IMG/VR virus record: IMGVR_UViG_3300025151_000019
Span: 31,640-95,639 of that record
Length of the DNA: 64,000 nucleotides
Origin: a virus
Strand: one strand, 5' to 3'
Program-made: the position numbers and the translations under genes
Part shown: positions 58,274-64,000 of the stretch, piece after piece
Layout of the letters: every line of letters starts with the position of its first letter
Position numbering within the stretch: position 1 is the first letter of the stretch
The notes under the pieces: generated by a model
Told to the model about the DNA's origin: nothing
The model's database searches: none
Seen by the model: only the letters and a program-made list of their open reading frames with translations

Positions 58274-58543
58274 ATGTCATGGGAAGATACTCTTTGTAAA
58301 GGTGGTCGTTGCACAAGAGCAACAAAAAAGACCTCCTCAACAAGAAAGGGTAAAAAATGGATGAAGTGTGTTAAAAACCGTAAAGGTAAAGGATATGTTA
58401 GAAGACATTGGGGGCAAAAGGGAGTTACTGTTTCTGGTAAAAGAAGCGGTAAGCGAAGGAGTCAGTTTAGAGCAAGACATAATTGTAAATCTTGTAAAGG
58501 TGGAGACAATTCTCCGAGATGTTTGGCTTGTGGGGATTGGTAA
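58274..58543 (+). CDS. Tagged basic Cys protein 12 (F-R-A-R-H-N-C family)
   Basis: An 89-residue, very basic protein. Variant tag M-S-W-E-D-T-L-C, then R-R-H-W-G-Q-K-G-V and Q-F-R-A-R-H-N-C, ending R-C-L-A-C-G-D-W. This 'FRARHNC…C..W' pattern is one I recall in small proteins of cyanophages and large marine viruses. The Lys/Arg content and Cys residues suit a DNA-binding structural protein inside the virion. Confidence 0.75.
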   Translation: MSWEDTLCKGGRCTRATKKTSSTRKGKKWMKCVKNRKGKGYVRRHWGQKGVTVSGKRSGKRRSQFRARHNCKSCKGGDNSPRCLACGDW

Positions 58544-58545
58544 TT

Positions 58546-59271
58546 ATGGATTGGTTTGATGAACTCCAAAAAAAGAAAGAGAAGGGAATGAGAAAACTAT
58601 CACAATATTTAGAGGATAACGGATTTAGTATCGTTGAACAAGAAGAAGGAGGAAAGCATTTAACAATCAAGGTTAGGAGACTTGAAGATAAAAATGATGT
58701 TGATGCACAAACAGTCGTTACAACAGTTTCACATAAAACATCTGGAGATTCGGGAAAGGGTCGTCTAAAAATGGTATTAAGAGAAATTCAAAATTTATTT
58801 AGAGGTAGAAAAAGAAGAGGACAAGGTGAGTTTAAGTTGTCGGAAAATTATAAAGAAGAAACATGGACAGATATTTTAAAAATAGATGGTGGTTCTATTG
58901 TGCAGTTTATTCAACTGTTAGTAGATGCAGATTTACCGCTTCAAATGGCGAGAAAATTAAATGGGAAAATGAAGGAATTATATCCTACTGGAGATAGCGA
59001 AAGCATCCGACCTAAACGAAGACTTTCTGATAATAAGTCTATTAGATATTTTAATGATAAGGTTAAAGCGATGTCTGTTCAAAAAAGAGCAAGAATCGCA
59101 TCCAAAATAGCAGGACTTTATGAGACTACTGACGACACTTCAATGAAACCTGGAGAGGGTTATGATGGTTCAGTTCGTTCACAAACACGACCAGAACAAT
59201 TTGAAAATATCACAGATGCTGAATTAGAAATGTTAGTTAAATATATGCTACACCTAATTGAAACGATGTGA
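58546..59271 (+). CDS. Tagged protein 13 with an internal tag
   Basis: A 241-residue protein starting with a variant tag (M-D-W-F-D-E-L-Q). At residues 106-112 it has T-W-T-D-I-L-K, a second tag, preceded by a Lys/Arg-rich stretch (G-R-K-R-R-G-Q-G). The part after this looks like a separate protein: helical, with L-P-L-Q-M-A-R-K-L-N and V-K-A-M-S-V-Q-K-R. Likely a fusion of two tagged genes. Function unknown. Confidence 0.72.
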   Translation: MDWFDELQKKKEKGMRKLSQYLEDNGFSIVEQEEGGKHLTIKVRRLEDKNDVDAQTVVTTVSHKTSGDSGKGRLKMVLREIQNLFRGRKRRGQGEFKLSENYKEETWTDILKIDGGSIVQFIQLLVDADLPLQMARKLNGKMKELYPTGDSESIRPKRRLSDNKSIRYFNDKVKAMSVQKRARIASKIAGLYETTDDTSMKPGEGYDGSVRSQTRPEQFENITDAELEMLVKYMLHLIETM

Positions 59272-59276
59272 TATGT

Positions 59277-59564
59277 ATGGCTTGGGAAAGTATCATCAAG
59301 AGAAAGGAATTGCCCGCACCTAAAAATAGTGGTGTTAAAGACAGGGTTCTTTCAGATTTTGAAGTGCCTACCCTAAGAGATAGACTTGGCCCGTATGAAA
59401 AAAAGGTTCCTGGAATTGAAATTTTTGAAGCCCTTCACGAAAGATTAGTTAGTATTATAACTTTTATTATTTTGGAAGAAAATAAGTATAAAATTTCTCC
59501 AGAACTTAAAGAAATCAAAAGAGAGATAAAGGAGTTACAAGAATTATTTGAGAATTTTTATTGA
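59277..59564 (+). CDS. Tagged protein 14 (M-A-W-E-S-I-I-K)
   Basis: A 95-residue mostly helical protein; after the tag, P-A-P-K-N-S-G-V, then R-D-R-L-G-P-Y-E and two helices (E-R-L-V-S-I-I-T-F-I-I). Helical content and size suit a small structural or adaptor part. Start at 59277 places the tag first; a GATGTGATATGT site precedes. Confidence 0.65.
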   Translation: MAWESIIKRKELPAPKNSGVKDRVLSDFEVPTLRDRLGPYEKKVPGIEIFEALHERLVSIITFIILEENKYKISPELKEIKREIKELQELFENFY

Positions 59565-59573
59565 GGGGTAAAT

Positions 59574-59933
59574 ATGACTTGGGAAAATATTTTAAAAACC
59601 GAATTTGAAGTGGTTGAAGAATATAATATATACGACGACCCAAAGTTTTACACACCTAAACAACGAGACAGAAAGAAAAAGGAAATGGAAGAGGCTAAAC
59701 GAAGATTAGGTCGGGATAATTTCATGGTGAGAGAGATTCCAGATATGGAACAAGTAAGACATAGAAATATTAACATTAGTATCATGAGAGAGGCAATAGA
59801 TGATGCTTTAGAATTAGTTGATTTGTATAAAGATATTCCTTCAGTAGATAAAATGAAAGTTAGGGAAATTGAGCGTAGAATAAAAAAGATAGCAACAATG
59901 CTTCAAAGTTCTAAATTAACACAACCATTGTAG
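59574..59933 (+). CDS. Tagged protein 15 (M-T-W-E-N-I-L-K)
   Basis: A 119-residue helical protein rich in Lys, Arg and Glu, e.g. R-D-R-K-K-K-E-M-E-E-A-K. The C-terminal half (I-S-I-M-R-E-A-I-D-D-A-L-E-L) is a helical pair like that of tagged protein 14 (E-A-L-H-E-R-L). Preceded by GAGGGGTAAAT. Function unknown. Confidence 0.7.
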   Translation: MTWENILKTEFEVVEEYNIYDDPKFYTPKQRDRKKKEMEEAKRRLGRDNFMVREIPDMEQVRHRNINISIMREAIDDALELVDLYKDIPSVDKMKVREIERRIKKIATMLQSSKLTQPL

Positions 59934-59943
59934 GAGGGATAAA

Positions 59944-60789
59944 ATGTCTTGGGAAAATATTGTTAAAAGAACCAATAAGATTAATCTTATTAATGCCTAC
60001 AAAGAAGCCATTAAAAAATATTATGAAGAAAATGATTTAGGTGAATTTGATTTAGAAAGACTCCACTCAGAAAGTAAAGATTATGCAATTACATATCTTC
60101 GCAGGCATCCAAATGTAAATCCAAGGGCAGTAAGTTCTTGGTTTAAACACAAGTCAAAAAACGTATTACGACAAGTTATTTTACCAGCGATGCAAAATGA
60201 GGGATTAATTGAAAGAATTAATTCTAAAAGACAAACAGGTTTATACAAATCTTGGGACTCTACATTAAAATCAAAAGCAACTAAGGCAAGAAGATTAGTT
60301 GAAAAGACTATCAAGGAAATGGTAGAACAATATGTTGAAGGTAAAGATAAAATTTTTACTGAGGATTTAAAGCAGCATATTATTGATAATTTAAAAGCCG
60401 AGCATATTAAAAGACACTCAGTTGATGGTAAAGTAAGTAATGTTATTTCACGACAGCCTACCCAATATATTCAACATAAATTAGAGACTACATTCCCTAC
60501 TAAAATTATACCAATGGCAAAAAGTTTTGGGTATGGTATAGTATATGGAAGACCGAGCCGAGGAAAACCTACATATCTTATTAAGAAATCAGACTCTTGG
60601 GAATCAATGACTGATTCCATGATTGCAGAAGGTAAATTATTTGAAGCAATCTACGCCGCTATCTTGCAGAAATTTAAATTCTCAGCACCATCTAAGGAAA
60701 AGGTTGTTGCCTACCTAAATGCTAATTATGAAAGGCATCCTTTATTTAGTAATAAGTGGTCTACTAAAAATGAGGGTGAGGGTCAATGA
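59944..60789 (+). CDS. Tagged protein 16, three-part fusion with internal tags
   Basis: A 281-residue protein starting with M-S-W-E-N-I-V-K. Degraded tags recur at residues 103-109 (S-W-D-S-T-L-K) and 218-224 (S-W-E-S-M-T-D). The piece after the first internal tag (A-R-R-L-V-E-K-T-I-K, K-G/E-G-K-D-K…F-T-E-D-L) aligns with the N-terminal half of tagged protein 21 at 62098 (V-I-H-K-S-V-K-K-L, K-G-K-D-S-F). The three parts are similar in size (about 60-115) and helical, probably winged-helix-like. Function unknown. Confidence 0.72.
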   Translation: MSWENIVKRTNKINLINAYKEAIKKYYEENDLGEFDLERLHSESKDYAITYLRRHPNVNPRAVSSWFKHKSKNVLRQVILPAMQNEGLIERINSKRQTGLYKSWDSTLKSKATKARRLVEKTIKEMVEQYVEGKDKIFTEDLKQHIIDNLKAEHIKRHSVDGKVSNVISRQPTQYIQHKLETTFPTKIIPMAKSFGYGIVYGRPSRGKPTYLIKKSDSWESMTDSMIAEGKLFEAIYAAILQKFKFSAPSKEKVVAYLNANYERHPLFSNKWSTKNEGEGQ

Positions 60790-61301
60790 GTTGGAAACAA
60801 ATTTTAAAACTTGCCAGAACAAATAATCCTACTCCTGAAAAACTACACGGAAACGATGCGTATTTAGTAAATGATGATATTTATAGAGAGGCTGGCGGTT
60901 CAGTAATAGATTTTAGTAGAATGAAACCAGACGGAACCTATGAGTCCAGCGAAGGCGATAGATTTATGGATATTGAAGATATTGAAGAAGCCATAGGAAG
61001 AAAATTAACAATTAATGATTTTAAAAACCATCACCTTAATTGGAAAAGCAACACAAATAAAACTCTATTAGATAGAGTCGGCGGTCTTAGGGGACAACAA
61101 CAATTAGCAGAAAATCAAATTGAAGAAATGCTTGATGGGTTACATAGAGGACAACCTGTTGATTCACCGCAAACATATTTTAATATTTTTAAAGCATTTA
61201 TGGAAATATTTGGTGATAAATCCCGACTTGTTGATGAGGTTATTTATGCCTTAAGAACATACATGGGTATTTATGCTACAAGGCAAGGTGATGGTCAATG
61301 A
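60786..61301 (+). CDS. Tagged protein 17 (M-S-W-K-Q-I-L-K)
   Basis: A 171-residue soluble protein: tag, then N-D-A-Y-L-V-N-D-D-I-Y, D-I-E-E-A-I-G-R-K-L, a T-L-L-D-R-V-G-G-L-R-G loop and a helical C-terminus. No family recognised. ATGA overlaps on both sides. Confidence 0.7.
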   Translation: MSWKQILKLARTNNPTPEKLHGNDAYLVNDDIYREAGGSVIDFSRMKPDGTYESSEGDRFMDIEDIEEAIGRKLTINDFKNHHLNWKSNTNKTLLDRVGGLRGQQQLAENQIEEMLDGLHRGQPVDSPQTYFNIFKAFMEIFGDKSRLVDEVIYALRTYMGIYATRQGDGQ

Positions 61302-61474
61302 GTTGGAAAAGGTTAATCAAAGAATATACTCGTGAGGATAGTTTAGAATATTTATTTGGTCAAGTTTATGAAGTGCTTGGGGACTTAGAATTTAATGTTA
61401 TGAAAGAAAAAGATTACTCGGATGAGTTCAAAACTTTTAAAAAAGTATTAGAGGATTTATTTAAGGAGTTGTAA
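61298..61474 (+). CDS. Tagged protein 18 (58 residues)
   Basis: Read directly from the sequence, in an ATGA overlap with the gene upstream. Tag variant M-S-W-K-R-L-I-K, then a short helical body (L-E-Y-L-F-G-Q-V-Y-E-V-L) with charged ends. The tag shows that this small gene belongs to the series. Function unknown. Confidence 0.7.
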   Translation: MSWKRLIKEYTREDSLEYLFGQVYEVLGDLEFNVMKEKDYSDEFKTFKKVLEDLFKEL

Positions 61475-61476
61475 TA

Positions 61477-61707
61477 ATGAGTTGGGAAGACATTCTTAAG
61501 AGAAATAAGGGTGGAAGAGGTCGCACCCGTAAAAAGGGCAAGGCTCGCAAGAAAAGAAAAAAGGCGAGCAGAAAAAAAGATGCCTGTTATAATAAGGTTC
61601 GTTCTCGCTACAAAAAATGGCCTTCTGCGTATGCTTCAGGTGCATTAGTTCGTTGTCGTAAGGTGGGTGCTAAAAATTGGGGCAACAAATCAAAGAAAAA
61701 GAAGTGA
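61477..61707 (+). CDS. Tagged very basic protein 19 (K-W-P-S-A-Y-A-S-G family)
   Basis: A 76-residue protein, tag M-S-W-E-D-I-L-K, then a Lys/Arg stretch (about 15 basic residues in 25), followed by K-K-W-P-S-A-Y-A-S-G-A-L-V and C-R-K-V-G-A-K-N-W-G. This motif belongs to a small basic domain I recall as DUF5872, also found in algal large DNA viruses and marine phages. It is probably a DNA-condensing or packaging-linked protein. Ends in a Lys-rich tail. Confidence 0.82.
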   Translation: MSWEDILKRNKGGRGRTRKKGKARKKRKKASRKKDACYNKVRSRYKKWPSAYASGALVRCRKVGAKNWGNKSKKKK

Positions 61708-61711
61708 TAAT

Positions 61712-62101
61712 ATGAATTGGGAAATTATTTTAAAGGAACTTGCCTGTCCAAGAGCAACACAGGATTTAAAACTAAATACTAAAAATCGTGATGCTTCTAT
61801 TAAAGCAGAACACATCCAATACGGACCACTTAATTTAGAAGACGAAGGTTATTGGGTTAAAGCCGCAGACCATTGGAATACCACACCAGAAGTTGCTAAA
61901 AAATCTCTTTGTAGTAATTGTGTAGCCTTTGATATTTCACCTCGCATGGAAAAGTGTATGCCTTTGGAGGGCGATTTAGGCTACTGTTGGATGCATCACT
62001 TCAAATGTCATAAAGATAGAACTTGCTATACTTGGGCAAAGGGCGGACCTATTGACGACGATAAAACTTCAAAAGAAAATCAAATGAGGGGAAAACAATG
62101 A
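61712..62101 (+). CDS. Tagged Cys-rich protein 20 (possible HiPIP-like)
   Basis: A 129-residue protein with a variant tag (M-N-W-E-I-I-L-K). The second half has L-C-S-N-C-V-A-F-D-I-S, C-M-P, Y-C-W-M-H-H-F-K-C and C-Y-T-W-A-K-G-G-P-I. I recall similar C-x2-C…C…C patterns with this G-G-P ending in marine phage proteins, sometimes described as high-potential iron-sulfur-like. Six Cys could hold zinc or an Fe-S cluster. The start at 61712 is set by the tag. Confidence 0.72.
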   Translation: MNWEIILKELACPRATQDLKLNTKNRDASIKAEHIQYGPLNLEDEGYWVKAADHWNTTPEVAKKSLCSNCVAFDISPRMEKCMPLEGDLGYCWMHHFKCHKDRTCYTWAKGGPIDDDKTSKENQMRGKQ

Positions 62102-62682
62102 GTTGGGAAGACATTTTAAAATCAGGCTCTCAAAGTCGTAGAACTAAAAATGTTATACACAAGTCAGTTAAAAAATTAATTTTAGAATTTGCTAAAGGAA
62201 AAGATTCTTTTGATAAATTTGACCTTATGAATTATATTGATAATAATTTAGTTGAGCAGGTTAAACAGGATGGAGAACTTGCTAAAATAATTAATGAAAA
62301 TCAGGTCGCAAGAAGAACTAATGCTTATTTAAAAATTGTTGATAATTATTCAACAATTTGGCATAAATATCTTGCGATACAAGGTTATACATTTACAAGA
62401 GAATCTTCTGGAACTAATCGTGGTGGCTCTTTTTCTAAAAATACATTATCTAAAGCAAAACTGCCAGCCGTTAAAACGGAAAAATATAATCTCTATGTTG
62501 TGTTCCTAAAGAAAATTCTAAAGAAAGAAGGTGGTGCTGCTGGAATGAAAAATTTCCTTGAAGAAGGAAAGAAGATGAAAAACTTTGATGAGAGATTCTT
62601 AAACTATGTAATTAGTGATGCACTTGACCACGGCAATTGGTTAGCCGAACACGAATATGGAGACTTTTATTTAAAGGAGTGA
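62098..62682 (+). CDS. Tagged protein 21 (M-S-W-E-D-I-L-K)
   Basis: A 194-residue basic protein. After the tag comes a helical domain (N-V-I-H-K-S-V-K-K-L, K-G-K-D-S-F-D-K-F-D-L) that aligns with the second part of tagged protein 16, then a helical C-terminal half (F-L-K-K-I-L-K-K-E). Probably a winged-helix or similar DNA-binding fold; function unknown. Confidence 0.72.
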   Translation: MSWEDILKSGSQSRRTKNVIHKSVKKLILEFAKGKDSFDKFDLMNYIDNNLVEQVKQDGELAKIINENQVARRTNAYLKIVDNYSTIWHKYLAIQGYTFTRESSGTNRGGSFSKNTLSKAKLPAVKTEKYNLYVVFLKKILKKEGGAAGMKNFLEEGKKMKNFDERFLNYVISDALDHGNWLAEHEYGDFYLKE

Positions 62683-62687
62683 TTTAG

Positions 62688-63053
62688 GTGTCTTGGGAAG
62701 ATATTCTTCAAAAGAAATCAGCGGCCCGACGAAAGAAGGGTTCTAAGTCCCGTAAAAAGAAAGCACGAAGAGGTGGTAAGTCTCGTAAAAGAAGTGGGAA
62801 GTCTCGTAAAAGAAGTGGGGATAATTTAAAGCGTGAAAAAGACAAGGGACTTCACGGATGGTTTGAAAGAGCAGGTGGAAAAGAAAACAAGGATGGTAAA
62901 AGACAGAAAGGTTGGATTGCTTGCGGAACCTGTAATCAAAAAAATGGTCCGAAACCATGTGGAAGAAAGGATGCTTCAAAGGGAAGAAAAAGAAGATGCA
63001 GACCAACATGTGCTGCCTGTAAAACATACAAAAGAAGGAAGGGAACACCATGA
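62688..63053 (+). CDS. Tagged basic Cys protein 22 (G-L-H-G-W-F family; GTG start)
   Basis: A 121-residue protein with GTG start and tag (V/M)-S-W-E-D-I-L-Q, followed by a strongly basic stretch (about residues 12-46), then K-G-L-H-G-W-F-E-R, G-W-I-A-C-G-T-C, K-P-C-G-R and C-R-P-T-C-A-A-C. The second half is the DUF5872-like partner domain that I know from algal viruses and marine phages (W-F … G-W-x-x-C … P-C-G-R … C-R-P-T). Probably DNA-binding and virion-associated. Confidence 0.82.
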   Translation: MSWEDILQKKSAARRKKGSKSRKKKARRGGKSRKRSGKSRKRSGDNLKREKDKGLHGWFERAGGKENKDGKRQKGWIACGTCNQKNGPKPCGRKDASKGRKRRCRPTCAACKTYKRRKGTP

Positions 63054-63913
63054 ATAATTGGAAGAATATTCTTAAGGCCGACAATATTGGTTTTTACGGA
63101 AGTAAATCGGCTGCTTGGTATGACCCCACTACTAAAGAAACATATGTAAATTTAAATAGAATAGTAGGTTTAGATGATTTTTTAGATGCCGACTTACATG
63201 AAACTATACACCAATTTACATATGACGACATACAAGAAAAAATAAAAGAAGTTGTAGACGAAGAAACTAAATTTCTAATAAATAGACCTGATTTATATAG
63301 AGTTGAAGGAAACAAAGTTCAACCTAAGAGACAACTTTTCAATGAAGTTATTTATCACAGTGATAAAATAGCATCCCACATAGCATTTACAGAAATTGTA
63401 ACACTTATTCAGTCCCGAACTAAAGTAAATTATGAAAATGTTGCTCGTGATGAACAGGGCGAGTCTAATTATGCAGAACTTGACCAACATTATAGCGATA
63501 GACAGAATGTATTAGGTTATAGTAATCAATTTACGGAGGAAATGAAAGCGGCATATGCCCCCATGTGGATAAATATTATGAGAGGGGCGTTAAATGCTTT
63601 AGGTGTAGACTATGACGAAGATAAACCTGGGAGAAATTTTCGTGAACATATAACGGAAAGGGGTTTTAACAGACTTAGAAAATTAAGAGATGATTTTTTC
63701 CGCAACATGGGAAATGAGGCGGCATATATATTGTTAAAGGTTTTAGAAGCAAATGAACAAGCCTTTGAACCAACGCTGGATTATATTAAAAAACCAGAAT
63801 CCTACGCTGATGCTAAGGAAAGAATGAAAAGGTTTGAAGAAGAATCCCCTGAAGATAGAGCAAAGAGAATTAAAGATAAAGTTAAGAAAGCCCTGAGGAA
63901 AAAAAATGAATAA
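63050..63913 (+). CDS. Tagged metalloprotease-like protein 23 (HExxH)
   Basis: A 287-residue protein with tag variant M-N-N-W-K-N-I-L-K. The motif L-H-E-T-I-H at residues 49-54 (H50, E51, H54) is a zinc-protease motif, and a preceding L-D-A-D and a following E-x-x-x-H (E-V-I-Y-H at about 108-112) could hold further ligands. Helical, basic end (K-D-K-V-K-K-A-L-R-K-K). It may be a peptidase carried in the virion, possibly acting on other tagged proteins or at the host surface. Only the motif supports this. Confidence 0.68.
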   Translation: MNNWKNILKADNIGFYGSKSAAWYDPTTKETYVNLNRIVGLDDFLDADLHETIHQFTYDDIQEKIKEVVDEETKFLINRPDLYRVEGNKVQPKRQLFNEVIYHSDKIASHIAFTEIVTLIQSRTKVNYENVARDEQGESNYAELDQHYSDRQNVLGYSNQFTEEMKAAYAPMWINIMRGALNALGVDYDEDKPGRNFREHITERGFNRLRKLRDDFFRNMGNEAAYILLKVLEANEQAFEPTLDYIKKPESYADAKERMKRFEEESPEDRAKRIKDKVKKALRKKNE

Positions 63914-64000
63914 ATCTTGGAGTGATATTTTAAAAAATATCCAAATTTCTGGACAGAGAACATCAAGTAGAGATTATGTAAAACCAGAAAAAGACGACGA
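63906..64000 (+). CDS. Tagged two-cysteine module protein 24 (3' truncated by the window)
   Basis: Starts in an overlap with the previous gene and runs off the right edge. Shows the tag (M-N-K-S-W-S-D-I-L-K) and the second block (N-I-Q-I-S-G-Q-R-T-S-S-R-D-Y-V-K-P-E-K), so the tagged series continues past 64,000. Confidence 0.75.
   Translation, partial: MNKSWSDILKNIQISGQRTSSRDYVKPEKDD

Noticed and set aside
1-64000. Integrase, attachment sites or provirus signs next to the tRNA genes
   Set aside because: No integrase-like gene was seen, the tRNAs are complete and inside an operon, and no direct repeat of a tRNA end was noticed.

Overview
The window reads as one compact, AT-rich double-stranded DNA virus genome (or most of one) that infects an archaeon. 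A siphovirus-type tail module sits beside an archaeal/eukaryotic-type replication set: family B DNA polymerase with a C-terminal PCNA-binding box, PCNA, RFC small subunit, archaeo-eukaryotic primase, ATP-dependent DNA ligase, XPF-type nuclease and a TFB-like transcription factor. Many genes are preceded by the euryarchaeal ribosome binding site GGTGA. This combination fits the marine 'magrovirus' type attributed to Marine Group II Euryarchaeota (Poseidoniales). That assignment is inference from gene content. No capsid, portal, terminase or integrase gene is visible, and both window edges cut through genes.

Layout. (1) 1-16,578, plus strand: tail genes, namely probable tail tube protein, G/GT tail-assembly chaperone with a textbook -1 frameshift signal, tape measure, distal tail proteins, a 2515-residue tail hub/host-recognition protein and a tail fibre. 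They end at a bidirectional hairpin terminator. (2) 16,648-45,592, minus strand: one long, tightly overlapping run of replication, recombination, nucleotide and regulatory genes. It includes two tRNA genes, a class II ribonucleotide reductase, an IMPDH/GMP reductase, a JAMM protease and an E1-like protein, a TFB-like factor, a histone-fold protein and many very small zinc-knuckle proteins, several under 60 residues. (3) 45,593-46,407: a non-coding, repeat-rich, AT-rich region with two families of iteron-like 8-mers, the best origin candidate and probable start of the minus-strand transcription unit. (4) 46,400-50,950: a control region of short genes on both strands, punctuated by seven copies of a palindrome built on ACCATATGGT.

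(5) 51,095-64,000, plus strand: the most unusual part. Twenty-four consecutive genes encode otherwise different proteins that all begin with the same short N-terminal tag, M-x-W-x-x-[IL]-[LIV]-K (typical form MSWEDILK). Eight also carry a second conserved block (NIQISSQRTSS[KR]DYVKPDE-like) leading into a two-cysteine module. One 806-residue protein is four such modules in tandem, and two other proteins contain internal copies of the tag. The cargo includes small, very basic Cys-rich proteins, an HExxH metalloprotease-like protein and several unknowns. My reading is that the tag is a sorting or assembly signal, by analogy with the N-terminal capsid-targeting sequence of T4 internal head proteins, loading a set of proteins into the virion. 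This is inference and testable.
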